A stretch of DNA of 64,000 nt from Chromobotia macracanthus (GCA_036877525.1 JAZGTH010000041.1:186001-250000); one strand, 5' to 3'. Positions 1 to 12,620 are shown, counted from the stretch's first letter. Numbers and translations are program-made. The notes: generated by a model not told the origin, from the sequence alone.

Positions 1-745
1 TGTTAGAACATGATTAACGACGTAACACTATTGGTCAAATCAGACTGTATTCAGACACTCAATCATTAACTACACCTGGAGTCTCCAACAACCGCCTGTC
101 AGACATTTCGCAGATCCCCATTTACACATTAATCCTAAAAAAAAACACACGGCAAATCATATTTCACAAGTCACTTTGCATTTTAGTTTGGCCTATACTG
201 TTGTCCTGAAGTTTTTTAAAGGGACAAATTAACTAACCAAAACACTGAATGCAAACAGACAGTTGTAGCCATTGACGATTTTGGGTTGTGTAAATAGTTA
301 AGATTGATGTTGTATTTGTTGCCCCCACAGAAGCCCATTGGTCTCATGGCACCCAGCTCATTTGAGTTCAAGACTAACACATTTCAAACCATCTTTATCA
401 CAAATCTAGCCCAAGTACTAAAGGATACTAACATCTATAAAGACATACAGCTCAATCTGACCTCTGGTTTAGAAAAGCACATGAATTAAACACTGTAAAA
501 TGTTAACCTTCCTATACGGTAAGATATATGAAGAGCTCTCTTTTCCTGATAAAGTACAAATCCATAAATCTTTAAAAATCAGTGAGAAACGAGTTAAAGC
601 TACATCCAACCAGCTAAACTAACAGATGATAAATAGCTGGGTAAAAAAGTTTTTTTTTTTTTCAGCAGAGGTGGAAATGTGTTTGTTATTTTAACAATTG
701 CCTCCTTTGTTTCCATTTCATTTCTCCTAAGCAATTTTAGATAGT

Positions 746-789
<44 letters not shown>

Positions 790-1066
790 TATGCAGTGGT
801 TTGAATTAGTAATGGTTTGCTTATTAATGGTCTTGTTGAAGTGATTAACTGAAATAATCCAAGTTAATAAAAAATAACCTTACATGCAAATATGTTGCAA
901 AAGATAAACACTTTTATGGGGTGTATTACGAGAGTACTAATGTTAATGCACATTTATCAGAATCACAAGCAGAGACAAAACAAAAAGAACCAACAGTCTT
1001 CAGACTCATCTCATTTCATCTGCCCATTCTGACTTAACTGTTTAAATACTCAAACCAGAAACAATG
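1..1066. other. sh2b2 3' flank / 3' UTR, no gene seen
   Basis: This stretch lies downstream of the sh2b2 stop codon (the gene is on the minus strand), so its right part is probably 3' UTR. No convincing polyadenylation signal could be fixed. It contains a (TA)n run at about 750-793 and a poly-T run near 649-662. The short open frame at 304-489 resembles no family I recognise and is probably chance. Confidence 0.5.
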
Positions 1067-4000
1067 TCAGTAGAAGGAGTACTGGTTCTCCACAGCTCTA
1101 GTCCGTCGTGAGCTGTCACTGTCATGGTAGTCCTCAGTGCTGATGCCTGCGGGTTCAAGGAGTCTCTCTGCACTGTTACTGCGACTGTGGAAGCTGCCGG
1201 TAATTGGCGCTTCTGTGCTGGGCTGAGCTATTGGCGAGGAGGACGAGCTAGACGAAAGCGTGGCATCTGATGATGGGGCAACACCAGATAGCTGATGTGA
1301 GGACTGACTGGTTTCTGTCCTACAGACAGCTGCGTCCCGCAGGGGGGCTGAGACATCTGCAGACCACAGGTTAAACTCAGATAAATGTGACAATAGACAA
1401 ATTACTGGACAACAGCCACTAGAAAAGAACCGCAGTGCTTGTGCAAAGGACATTTATCCTTTAATAATTAAAAAAAAAAAAAAACAACCTACAGTTTTTC
1501 TATAGTAACGCCATGGTTATTTAAAAAGTAACATCATGGCTTTCCTGCTGCTCTCTTTTCAAGCAGACAGGCGGTTGGTCCATGTCTGAATCACACACTT
1601 AAACAAGCATCACTGTCTAAGGTGTGACAAGTGCTTCATATAGTGATCTACACACATTTACTGAGAGAAGCGTGAATCTGCTGAACCCTGCTCTAATCCT
1701 TCATAAGTGTGTGTGTGTTTGGTACCTGCAAACATTGGCTGGACTTGCACATATGAGCGCAGCATGATGTCTGTGGAGCCGCTGGACTCCAGAGGTATAG
1801 GGTGAGTGTGAAAGTGGCGTAACATTTCGGAGACATTCTGGAACCAGAGATGGTTCACAGAACATTGGCCGTTATCATTCACAGACAGCCGCAGGTGCTT
1901 CAAAACACACAAATGACATAACATTACAGCAGCCCACCTGCATCTCACAGTCAACAGCGTAACAACATATAAAATAAAACAATTTTAGAAGCCTCCGATC
2001 ATGAGTAACACTTAGAATAAAATAATAGACAGACAGAACTAAACGGATAAGCTTATGGTTTACTTGACAGACTTCACTCCTTTAGACACATAATAATGCT
2101 AACATTTACACATGCTTACATTTTAGGAGAGAGAACATTATGTGAACAAATTTCTTTGTTAGCAGCTGTTTAACATGAACCGGTCTCAAAGTGCACAGCT
2201 CTGTGTGGATCAGTCCGTGTTGTACATGTCAAATTAAATTATATAGATATACAACCCCAAATCAGAAAAAGTTGGGACAGTATGGAAAACACAAATAAAA
2301 AAAGTAGTGATTTCTAAATTTACTTTGACTTGTATTTCATTGCAGACAATACAACAGCACATTATTTAATGTGTTCCTCATGATTTTTGTTTTTTTTTCT
2401 TCAAAAAAAAAAATATTCCTGTTTTGGTTCTTGCAACACATTTCAAAAAAAGTTGGAACAGGAGCAATTTAGGGCTAGTAATTAGGTAAATTGGTTAAAT
2501 AATGATGTGATTTGAAACGGGTGATGTCAACAGGTGATTGTAATTATGATTTGGTACAAAAGCAGCATCCAAGAAAGGTCTAGTCCTTTAGGAGCAAAGA
2601 TGGGCCGAGCATCCCCAGTTTGCCAACAAATACGTGAGAAAATTATTGAAACGTTTAAAAACAATGTTCCTCAAAGAAAGATAGGAAGACATTTGCTTAT
2701 TTCACCTTCAACAGTGCATAACATAATTAAAAAGATTCAAGGAATGTGGAGGAATTTCAGTGCGTAAAGGACAAGGGCGCAAGCCTAAGCTGAACAACCG
2801 TGCTCTCCGATCCCTCAGGTGGCACTGCATCAAGAATCGTCATTCATCTATAAGCAATATCACCACATGGGCTGAGGACTACTTTGGCAAACCTTTGTCA
2901 AGTACCACAATATGTAGTTACATCCACAAATGCCAGTTAAAACTGTACTGTGCCAAAAGGAAGCCCTATGTTAACAGTGTCCAGAAGCACCATCGACTTC
3001 TCTGGGCTCGGAGGCATCTGGGATGGACCATCACAGAGTGGAAACGTGTACGGTGGTCAGATGATGAGAAATGGACGCAGTGTGCTCCGGACCAAAGAAA
3101 AAAAGGATCATCCAGACTGTTACCAGCAACAAGTCCAAAAGCCAGGGTCTGTCATGGTATGGGGTTGTGTCAGTGCCCTTGGTAAAGGTAATTTGCACTT
3201 CTGTGATAGCACCATTAATGCTGAAAAGTACATAGAGATTTTGGAGCACAATATGCTGCCTTCAAGAAGACATCTTTTCCAGTGACGTCCATGCATATTT
3301 CAACAAGATAATGCAAAACCACATTCTGCACACATTACAAAGTCCTGGCTGCGGAGGAAGAGGATACAGGTACTTGACTGGCCTGCCTGCAGTCCCGACC
3401 TGTCTCCAATAGAGAATGTGTGGCGCATTTTGAAGCGCAAAATGTGACAACGAAGACCCTGTACTGTTGCCCACCTTAAGACTTGTTTGCAACAAGAATG
3501 GGACAAAATTACACCTAAAACACTTCTTCACTTGGTGTCTTCAGTCCCTAAACGTCTTTTAAGTGTTGTGAAAAGGAATGGCAACATTACAAAGTGGTAA
3601 ATGCTTTACTGTTCCAACTTTTTTTGAAATGTGTTGCAAGAACCAAAACAGGAATATTTTTTTTTTTGAAGAAAAAAAAAAAAATCATGAGGAACACATT
3701 AAATAATGTGCTGTTGTATTGTCTGCAATGAAATACAAGTAAATTTAGAAATCACTACTTTTTTTATTTGTGTTTTCCATACTGTCCCAACTTTTTCTGA
3801 TTTGGGGTTGTATGTAATGTGTTATAATAAATGTCATTGGTTACAATAAAAGCAATTTATGATGTTTTGGTATCAGTTTTTATTTGTTGATCCATATTAA
3901 TTTTAAATACAATTATTTTCATAGTAAAAATGATTATTCATGAATAACATTAGGTGTTTGTATGTTATTACATGAGACAAAAGAAGTCTGAATCAGGAAT

Positions 4001-7000
4001 TTCAAGTCTGAAACAGCATTTCAACAAAACTTTACAAATTTGTGAAAATACAAATTTAAACAAATTTAAAGGCTGCTAGTGGATTACTGAAGGTAAATGT
4101 CATATTATGCGACTATTCATCATTTTATGGAGATCTTACAATCTACAAACAGTACATTTTGCCTAAAAAAAAAGTGGTGCAACCAAAGTACATAGTTACA
4201 AACTAGCTAGCAGTTACTAATCTTCTAGTGTGGACTTTACATTCCAGTTTAAGAAAGAACTTGTGTTTGAAAGAGTCACACAGAACGAAAGTAGGAACGC
4301 ATATAACAGGAAGTGATAACGGAATCTTCATTTTTTTTTTTACAGTTTCAGTGTAGATAAATAATCAAACGCTCATACTAACCTCAGCTGAAACAAAGAT
4401 CAATCTGCACATTTTTACTGTAAAAGCTGAGTGACAGTAAAACAGATTCAAGTTTGTTAAAGACTCAGTGTGATGAATAATAACATACTCATCTCACCTT
4501 GGCTTTGCCCTGGAAATTGAATGTCAGTACGTATTCTCCGGGCCGCGTCTCACTTTGGCGGATCACGAACAGCCCATGACTATGGGCACCACCAGTGAGA
4601 ACAAGCTGAGCCGCACGCACCCGTGACAAGGTCCCATGGAACCATGGATAACCGGCCAAACTGGCTTCTCCGGGTGTTTTTCGTGGGGTTTTGACAGGAC
4701 TTCCTAAAGCACAGTGACAACATCAGTGTTGTGACCGAATTTTCATAAACTATTCCTTCAACTCACTGCTGTCCCAAGGATTACTTTTATAATATATTGA
4801 TGTTTGTGGGAGCTTTAAAATCTTACTATTCGCTATTCAAAATCTTACTATTCTAATACTATTCACTGCCATTATTGGGCTGGAAAAAAGCCAGATATTA
4901 TAAAAACACCAATATAAATCAAATTCCAATAATGAAAGTCATAATACACCTAGTGGGTTGAGTAAAAGGCGTATATGTAGTGTGTACCTGAAGTTGTGGT
5001 AGTGTTCTGACCTTCTGGAGACTGCAGGAATCGCTCTAAGGGCATGTGTGAAGGGTGCTGACTGATGAGTGAGTCTTGAAAGTGGAAAGTTGCATGATCA
5101 TCTTCATTATTGCACAACTGCTCAGACCCAAGATAAAAGCCTACAGAAAACATGCAGGAAATAAAACCTGTTTTTTTACCAACAGCACATCATACAATAT
5201 ATTTTTACAATATATTAATTAACACATTTTAAAAAAACTCATCAAAAACACAAATGCATGTATCAAAAAATGCTGCGATTAAAAACATCCAAAATCAATC
5301 AAGAATGTTCGATTTTTTTATTATATATTCTTATTATAGGCACCCTTTTGTCTAGAAATTAGCATTTCATCACCAGTTTCTTGAGGCCTTGCTCTGCAAT
5401 GATTTGAAGGAGTTCCCATCGATTCTCTGATTGACTGCTTTTCATTATTTAGTCCAAGTCATCCACTTTAAAAAAACATTTTTTTAAACAAAATATTTGT
5501 TTCATAATCAAAGAAACTAATGTGCTGGCACAATTATGCATTTGTCTACAAAACTAACTGACAGAGAGGTCAGTCATCAAAGTATAATTCTAAAAGGTTT
5601 TTAAGGCCATGAAAATATTACAATCAAGTGACATTAAACTTCTGAAAGGTTTACAGGTACAAGTACAAGGCACTTTATAGGTACCTTGGTATAGCTTTAT
5701 AGGTACAAGACATTTTGTCACAGGCCACTACTGTCTGTGGCAAAATGAGTGGAATATCAAATCTTGATGACAACAGGACTGCAGAAACTTAACAGCAGTT
5801 CATGAAGTCAATGAAGAACAGAGTCGTGTAAACATCTCTCGTGACTAGCAGCCCGTGCCACTGCCAGTCGACGATCATGGTGACGTACCATCACATAGCA
5901 TCTCACACCTGCAGGAGGAAACCAGTGAGTAGTCCTTGAGCGGTTGTGCACATGACGCCAACTCGATATCATCTCCACTGTCCCTGAAACACACGTGTTT
6001 ATCTCACTACCAAATCATCTGCTTCATGTCCCGGCATCAAACACAGCAGAGAGACATCACTCTACAACATCAGTAAAGATCTGTTTACCCAGGGTCTATG
6101 CAGTCCTGGATGTCTGCAACCCACGAGTTCTTCTGCAGGGAGTCGATGGTCTCCAAAATATATTCAGCACCATTTTCTACCTGCAGTATTCAACAACAAA
6201 AATCTTAGACTAACATTGTTCCAGACCACCTACTGTAACATGTATTTGCGGCGTTGCGGGTGTGCTTTGCTAGGTTGCAATTACGATATTTACAGTATGA
6301 GAACATGAGTTGAGGGACTCTTGAACAATAAAGGTAAAAGAGGTAATTGTACCTTGAGCACAAATGTGTTGTCTTTATCGGGCATCTCTAGAGGCATCGT
6401 GGTCCTCACCTCCTCAACAGCAGATAGAGGAACACTCACTTTGGGTTTGGATGACTAAAAATACAACAGCAAAATCTCATTCAGATATACACACAATGTC
6501 TTCTGTGCGTGATGTGTGGACTTTTTACATTGTCCCTTACCATTTTTCTAATTTACAAAAAAATAAAAAATAAATAAATAAAAAATTTACACTCCAAGGC
6601 ATCTGCCAAATGCAATATTGGCAATTTACAGTGCATTCAAGGTACACTTTTTATCTGTATATTTGTTCCCTATGAATAACGATTGCTGTGCTCCTATAAT
6701 GCAATGCTCTACCAATCCAGCTACATGAATGAATCAGTAAATGCTCCTATGGGTCCTATTTTAGGGAAGTGCCAAACGAGCTATACGATTATATAGGTTG
6801 GAGGAGATGTTGGAATCTACATGCCAGAATAAAGAGCTTTACAGATTTTCTGCAGGTTTTCTTTCCCATTCACAAAGTCCACATGTACCTAGTCCTTTGT
6901 GTTTATTTTGTGTAATTTTATTATGCTTGTAGCTACCAAAAGAGGTGTAGCAGAACTCAATTTAGCACATTTTACCAGATGTAAATATATGTTTGAGAAT

Positions 7001-7976
7001 TTCTCCTAAAAGTAGCACAGAAAAAAAAAAAAAAAAAACTGTCATAATTGATGGAGGTGTTTGAAGAGGGTGTTTGAGGACTGTTCAAGTGGTGTTTAAG
7101 CAGGGGTTTCTCTACCTTTGGTGGTACATAAAACTCAAGCAGAAACTTCTCTCCAGAGTCCACATTTGCAGCTGTCTTCCTTAATAATAACCTGCATTTC
7201 TGCCACTGTGTCACCCCCACGCAGTTTGTGTCATCGGCCATTATGTATCTGAGCACACCTTCTCTCTGGATCTCCAGCAGATCTGCTCTGTGGCCCTGAG
7301 AGCCCCGTGGCAGCCAAAGCTTTTGGCTCCAGTGCTCTGACCCCACCACTTCAACTCCATTGGCCCTCTTAGAGTTTCCAGAGAGGTCAGGTTCTGGGGA
7401 GGACCTTCGGTGCCAGATTTCCTTTACCCCATCCACCACGCTTAGGCTCATGTTGCGCAGGGAGAACCCCTTCTTGAACCGCGCCTTGCGATGCCCCAAT
7501 GACACGTCCTCAGAACTTCTGGACTGGCTAACTGCAGCCATTTTACGTGTGGGCGTTTGCTGTTCCTGTCCACTGGCTCCACCTTCTCTACTGTCCATGC
7601 TATCCAGTGATTCGCTCGAGGCACCCACGTTTTTGTGGTGGTGGTAAAGATTGTGGCTGTAGGCCAACAAGCCACCCTGAATGTCCACAAAGGGCACAAT
7701 GCTGTATTTGGGGGTGGAGGTGCCACCAGGTGAGCCCGGCCCCTGAACGTCTTTGAGATTGGCAGAAAAGCAGGTCAGGAAGTGTTGGGAAAAGTGTTGG
7801 GAAAAACTGGTATCTGCACCAGGTGAGTCGTAGCACGGATTCTCACTAATGAAACGCCGGAACTTGTGTGCAAAATCAGCCGCGGAAGCTTGAGCGTGCA
7901 GCTCACAGAACTCCTTCCAATCCGGCAGTGGGCAGGAGGAGTGTCCCGGGCTGCTGGGAGCCCTCTCACTGCTCAT
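1067..7976 (-). CDS. sh2b2: SH2B adapter protein 2 (APS), 8 coding exons, complete
   Basis: Signalling adaptor that binds activated receptor tyrosine kinases (insulin receptor, cytokine receptors) at the inner membrane. Coding exons in transcript order: 7976-7116, 6454-6353, 6180-6089, 5983-5907, 5140-4988, 4703-4498, 1897-1726, 1356-1067. All have AG/GT borders and compatible phases, giving 650 aa. The N-terminal dimerisation (phenylalanine-zipper) domain is at about 18-75 and starts DWKEFCELH. The PH domain is at about 215-350, with REGVLRYIMADD and FVLKVENGAEYILETIDSLQ. The SH2 domain is at about 446-545, with GLFVIRQSE (phosphotyrosine Arg476) and HLWFQNVSEMLRHFHTHPIP. The C-terminus ends RAVENQYSFY; Tyr647 corresponds to the Cbl-binding tyrosine of mammalian APS. 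That tail and the RSSEDVS and KGFSLRNMSL motifs favour SH2B2 over SH2B1 or SH2B3. The ATG at 7976 was chosen because it opens the conserved N-terminus just inside the acceptor at 7996. Confidence 0.94.
2252..3810 (+). mobile_element. Tc1/mariner transposon, full length but inactive
   Basis: The element is bounded by inverted ends starting CAACCCCAAATCAGAAAAAG and flanked by TA target duplications at 2250-2251 and 3811-3812. The inverted repeats are long: about 210 bp (2252-2461 against 3605-3810) is nearly palindromic. The interior encodes a Tc1-type transposase from the ATG at 2600, with an N-terminal helix-turn-helix (STVHNIIKK) and the catalytic triad visible as SDDEK (about 3057), QDNAKPH (3304-3324) and SPIENVW (about 3403-3423). 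The second Asp and the Glu are separated by 34 codons, so this is DD34E. At least two frameshifts (about 2750 and 3085) break the reading frame, so this copy cannot make transposase. It sits in the sh2b2 intron between the SH2 exons. Confidence 0.9.
2600..3600 (+). pseudogene. Tc1-type transposase, frameshifted
   Basis: The frame opens at 2600 (MGRASPVCQQ), shifts near 2750 and continues in another frame to about 3085, where it shifts again. The C-terminal catalytic part (QDNAKPH, SPIENVW) is readable to about 3600. The fold and motif order are those of DNA transposases of the Tc1 branch. It is non-functional as it stands. Confidence 0.85.
6580..6740. repeat. Degenerate SINE-like repeat in sh2b2 intron
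   Basis: The segment contains the 'gcatctgccaaatgca' and 'tacagtgcattcaaggtacac' blocks and a 'tgctctaccaatccagcta' block, typical of widespread fish tRNA-related SINEs. The expected B-box part is badly eroded. It lies between the first two coding exons of sh2b2. Confidence 0.5.
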
Positions 7977-7995
7977 TACTGAATCATGCCAATGC

Positions 7996-8006
7996 CCTGA
8001 CAAACC

Positions 8007-8084
<78 letters not shown>
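7996..8084 (-). promoter_or_regulatory. sh2b2 intron 1 3' splice site with (CT)n tract
   Basis: The acceptor AG is at 7998-7997 and the exon begins at 7996. Reading the transcript strand, a pure (CT)n run (plus-strand GA, 8010-8084) lies just before the sequence caatggtttgtcag. The microsatellite therefore takes the place of the usual mixed polypyrimidine tract. Confidence 0.7.
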
Positions 8085-8085
<1 letters not shown>

Positions 8086-8839
8086 GAGGTTATGTTCTGT
8101 ATGATATGATTCATTTGATATTATACCTATGCGGCAAAATAGGAAAAGAATGATAATAATTAAATAGGTCCGTTAGATATAGATCCTTTTGACATAAAAA
8201 AAGCAGTGTGCACATGAAAATTATTCAAATCGAATGAATTTAAGTAAACAATGGCAACTGCTGATAAAATATTGTAGGGAAAGTGTTCACATTTACAGCT
8301 GATGAGAAACATGTCTATTCTGATAAGATGCGAATGGAGAAATTCAGAAGAATAACAAAGCCAACTGCATGCACATTATAGTTGAAATACAAATGAAATA
8401 TGTTTGTGTTTCCCAGTTGTGCAGGCATAATGTGTGACACTTTTATACAACACACATTTCACATTTAACATTTTTCAGGTACAAGCTGTATACTTGTTGG
8501 ATACAGGCTGGTTAATAACATCTTGGTTCAGCTGTAACCTCTGTTCCTTGATGACGTGTTATGTTGAAGACGTGACACTAGGGGTTCACTCGACTGCCTA
8601 TCATCCTTGATCCGAATATAAATGGTCAATGAAAACTGGCAAATGGAATTGACTTCCTGTCTGCCCTGCTGCAAATGGTTTGTGCCTCTGCTTAGCCTTG
8701 CTCTTTTTTTATTACTCCTTGGTGTCTAAATTGTTAAACGCAATTTGTTGCTGTATTGATTATATCACATTGAATTAATTAGATACCACTAACTTTTGAT
8801 TGTTATCCACAATAGATAACAGTTCAGTTAGTGTCACGC

Positions 8840-10076
8840 TAGCCGGTTAGCTTGTCATCTTTTTTCATCTTGTTGTCTTTTTCTCCTGTGTGTTCATCTA
8901 TTTCGAGTTCAAACAACTGTGGTAAGTTGGAGTACATCAACAAACACAGGCTTCTTCTACTGTTATTGTTACATACACCGTTTGCCACGTTCATTACGGT
9001 TTCAAACAGGTTTTCCCCACTCAGTGATGCTCCCACTGAGACACCTGTTGATAGTGCCCTAGTTATCAGAGATTCTATTGTAAGGAATGTGAAAATAGAG
9101 GCACCAGCCACCATAGTTAAATGTTTACCAGGAGCCAGAGCGATACATGAAAACATGGCTAAAACGAGGTTATCCCCAAAAATTACCATTATAAGCATGA
9201 ACCTCTTTCTAAAAGGAAAGGGAGAGATGTTGCTACAGTTTTTTAGGAATATGTTTTAATTTACCCACAGATATGATTTCAGATACAATATTTTTAAATA
9301 ATGGCGCTCAATTTAATCTTATCTGGTGTAAATGATAAATCGAGTTTGTCATTTCTACTGGCTACTGTCTACAGGCCACCAGGGCAGACTTTTTCAAAGA
9401 ATTGGCCGTTTATAAGAAGCAGTACTGACCACAAATCAAGTCCTAATTGTTAGTGATTTTAACATCTATGTGATAAAGAAAATGTTGCATTAGAGTTGGC
9501 TTTCAAAGACATTCTAAACTCTGCTGGAGTTTCACAATGTGTCAGGACTCACTCATTGTCATAATCATACTTTACATTTAAAACTGTCCTATGGTGTAAA
9601 TGTTGATGACATTAATATTCTGCAGCAGAGCAAAGACATTTCAGATCATTATCAGGTATTCATCTATGGTTGTAAAATCAGCTCATTGCTACAAATACAG
9701 CAGAACAATAACTTCTGCCACTAAAGATTGTTTTATCAAAAATCTTCCTGAACTGCCTCAACTCCTCAGTACAGCAGATACCTTTGAAAACCTTGATAGC
9801 GCAACAAAAAACGTTTTCTTTTTTCTTTTCTAACACCTTAGACAAAGTTGCTCCTCTATGCTTAAAAAAGATAAAGGAGAGCAGGCCAATGCGGCGATAT
9901 AAGGAGCATACCCACACCCTAAAAAGAGCAACCTGGAAAATGTAGCATAATTGGTAGCAAACAAAACTAGAGGCATTCCATACAGCATGGAAGGTGAGCG
10001 TTTCAAATTACAGAAAGGCCTTAAAAAGCTCCATATCAAGCCTATATAATTATATGGAGCATTTCTAAGGACAATT
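8840..10076 (+). mobile_element. L2/CR1-type LINE fragment (ORF1 esterase-like end plus endonuclease part)
   Basis: At 8850-9120 a frame carries VIRDSIVRN, resembling the block-I motif of the SGNH/esterase-like ORF1 domain found in some fish LINEs. From about 9350 a second frame carries LLATVYRPPG, followed near 9445 by VSDFNI, which are endonuclease motifs of jockey-superclade LINEs. Many stops and shifts are present. A clearly related copy is at 31540-35215. It lies in sh2b2 intron 1. Confidence 0.7.
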
Positions 10077-10300
10077 TTAAAAAGCATTTACTATTTATGA
10101 GTGTAACAGTTGTGACACCAATCAAATGCAAATTGTTTGCATTTTTATTTATGCAAACGTGCAATGTCTGCTAAATTTCAAAAGCGCAAAGTCCATTTGT
10201 GATTGCATTTCCAATGTCTTACGAGTTATGATCCGGTCATATTTAAATTGCAATAGCAATTACCCATTTGCAATTTCATTTCCTCTGTTCAAAACAAACA
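10077..10300. repeat. TTGCAAT-rich interspersed repeat, copy 1
   Basis: This A/T-rich block shares long stretches with 63340-63600, including 'caaatgcaaattgtttgcatttt' and 'ttgcaatagcaatt' segments. The order of blocks is the same in both copies. It codes for nothing and no terminal repeats were defined. Confidence 0.6.
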
Positions 10301-10525
10301 GGCAAATATCAGTAACCAGCAAACAAGAGTGGCGTGGCAAGGCAGTAATAGTAATCAAGAACAGGCCAACAGATTAGGGCAGGCAGCTAGGGTTCAAACA
10401 GTAATCCAGTAGCAATAGTAGCAAAAAGTCCAAACACAAAAGAGGTAATCCAAGAACCGCTCAGAATTGTTCACTGTAGCAAAACAAGACTTCGCAATAA
10501 AGTCCTGCATATTCTGGGTCCTGCA

Positions 10526-10557
10526 TACCCATAAGATTATGGGTAATCTTATGGGTA
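10526..10557. repeat. Perfect 14-bp hairpin
   Basis: Arms 10526-10539 and 10544-10557 (tacccataagatta and its reverse complement) are separated by four bases. It lies in sh2b2 intron 1 with no neighbouring gene feature. Confidence 0.7.
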
Positions 10558-10559
10558 GT

Positions 10560-12090
10560 ATTAGTCTTTATTATTACTCTGGTGATGGAGACCTCCAGTG
10601 GTCATTGGGGGAAATCAACAGAGTTGGAAGCAGGGTTCATAACAATTTCATTATAAATCAATCTTTGTGTAATAAAGAGTGAAAAGTAACCATAATGTTA
10701 CTTATAACGAAAATAAACACAAATGTACTACTTTTAATAATTCACTGTGTGAATACTGTATATTGTTGCCGTCTCTGATGCCAATATTTTACTGTAAATG
10801 AAACAGAATTTTATTTCGGTAAATACAGAAATTTGCTTTATAGCTAATAAACTGTGAAGTAATTTCACAGCATGAATAAACTGTAATAAAATTACAGTAA
10901 AGTACTGGCATTACTAGTGTGCCACACTTTCTTCAGAATACACAGGTTGCAAAAGCAGAAAAATGTTGCTATTATTATTATAGAAGAACCTGTCAGACAG
11001 TACCTTACAGTACTGATACATCTGTTTATGATCATTCTTAAAACAACCAAAATGTGAACACCAGGTGATTGTAATCATCTGCTGTTATAATGGCAACAAT
11101 GTTACGTTAGTCTGCCCCTGAAGCCTGTGCAAAAATGATCTAATATCAGATATACGCAGATCTAATATCTGTGTGCTGTAGATATTAGCCACCTCCTGTT
11201 TCCCATTTTCACGATAATTTTACTTTGTCAACACAGTTCAAGATATCAAAAAACCTTCACAATTTTGAAGCTTTAATGTCTTCGCATTATGCTCACCATG
11301 TTTGGTGCCAATCACATTAAAACCCTGGGATGAGTATTTCTTTGCACTTTCAGTGTTTGGGCCATAATAATAAATGCATAACTGTTCCTCATAGCAGCAT
11401 TGCTTCCAACTATGAACTGTGTTAGTATTGTTGTTCAGTGTCATACAGTAGATGGTAATACCAGGGTACACATTGTGTTCATGTACAATGGTATTCTTGG
11501 AGTACCATGTCAATACATTAAAGAATACCATGATGCATGTCCATGATTTTGTTTGTCTTTAATATTTAACCAGTTGTTTACTGGTTTACAATATTACCCT
11601 ACAACTTTACATTTTTATTTAGGGTTGTTTCTTGTATTGTATGGCTACGTATTTTTTTCTTTTGATTTAGTCTTTTTCTAATGTTATTGGTTTATTTGGC
11701 ACATCCTTTGACATTGTATTTATTGTTGTTGGTATTTGGCTGAGTTTAGATTATTTTGTCATTGTCTATAAAATATTATACTTGCATTTGCTTGGTAATA
11801 TCTTACAATATATGATTATATATTGGTCCAGTTACAGCTGTTTTAAGGGCTTCTGGTTTGGGCTGTGGTGAGTTCTGGGGTAAAGGTAGTGGCAATTTTG
11901 CTCTCTTTTGGCTGGAGATTATGCCACTGTTGGTCAATTATGGCTGAATTCTGGGAATATGGCAGAGGCTGTGGCTGATGAGTCTTTACTTTCAGCAAGC
12001 AGCTACTGGACCAAGTTTGGCTCGTAATTCCATATGGCATGTGGGCCAAACTCAAAATTCAACCGGATCTGGCCCAAAGTCAATTTGTTA
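10560..12090. other. sh2b2 intron 1, mostly unassigned
   Basis: No coding signal was found. At 11225-11340 there is a repeat related, in inverted orientation, to 13080-13200 and 13560-13690. The rest is A/T-rich sequence without recognised features. Confidence 0.4.
11225..11340 (-). repeat. Interspersed repeat, inverted copy
   Basis: Read on the minus strand it contains 'gattggcaccaaac', 'gaagacattaaag' and 'ttcaaaattgtgaagg', matching the plus-strand blocks at 13080-13200 and 13560-13690. The family is not known to me, and no coding frame is shared. Confidence 0.55.
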
Positions 12091-12092
12091 TG

Positions 12093-12098
12093 AAGCCC

Positions 12099-12130
<32 letters not shown>

Positions 12131-12155
12131 GCGCGCGTGTGTGTGCGCGCGTGCC
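12093..12155. repeat. (GT)n/(GC)n microsatellite
   Basis: A run of GT dinucleotides grades into GTGCGCGC, an alternating purine-pyrimidine tract of the type that can adopt Z-DNA. It lies about 250 bp from the probable sh2b2 first exon. Confidence 0.85.
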
Positions 12156-12404
12156 CGCTAGGCCTGATTCAATAATGAGTGCTTGATTCACTGATCTCAG
12201 CTCGCGTCATACACCCAATAACACCACACAGAAGATGAATGGTGACCCGCATCAGCTATAAACACATACGCACATCTATGTTGTACAACGGTCATAATAA
12301 ACCAGTGCTCGGCGCGTTCACAAGATGCGCTCACGCGCTCCGTCTAGCTGTTTTTAACCCACCCTGGGAACGCGCGGTGCTGAATCAAACACGTTCACGC
12401 TCAC

Positions 12405-12620
12405 CTCCGTTATCAGTGCATCATCATCACTGCTGATCCAGCGATGCAGCTCGGTGAGAGATTCCCGCACACATCACCGTTACACCCGCTGTACATCACC
12501 TCTATCTTCTTGCAACAGACACACTTTAATACAGCCACCCTCCAGACATGCGGCTGCTCTTAAAGAGAGATGGATGCGGTTTCTGATTGGTTCTTAAGTG
12601 GGACACGTCATGAAGTCATC
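12405..12620 (-). promoter_or_regulatory. sh2b2: Probable sh2b2 promoter and untranslated first exon
   Basis: On the minus strand a strong 5' splice site (GGAG|GTGAGC) is at 12405/12404. The sequence upstream of it is CpG-richer than its surroundings and carries an inverted CCAAT box (ATTGG on the plus strand near 12588). This position and strand suit a noncoding first exon of sh2b2 that splices to the acceptor at 7996. No transcript evidence is available, and the transcription start is not fixed. Confidence 0.5.

Noticed and set aside
7360..7756. Plus-strand frames across the first sh2b2 coding exon
   Set aside because: Antisense shadows of a well-supported exon with SH2B motifs on the other strand.
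12239..12436. 65-residue frame near the sh2b2 promoter
   Set aside because: Lies in CpG-rich promoter sequence, with no family resemblance and a minus-strand splice donor through it.
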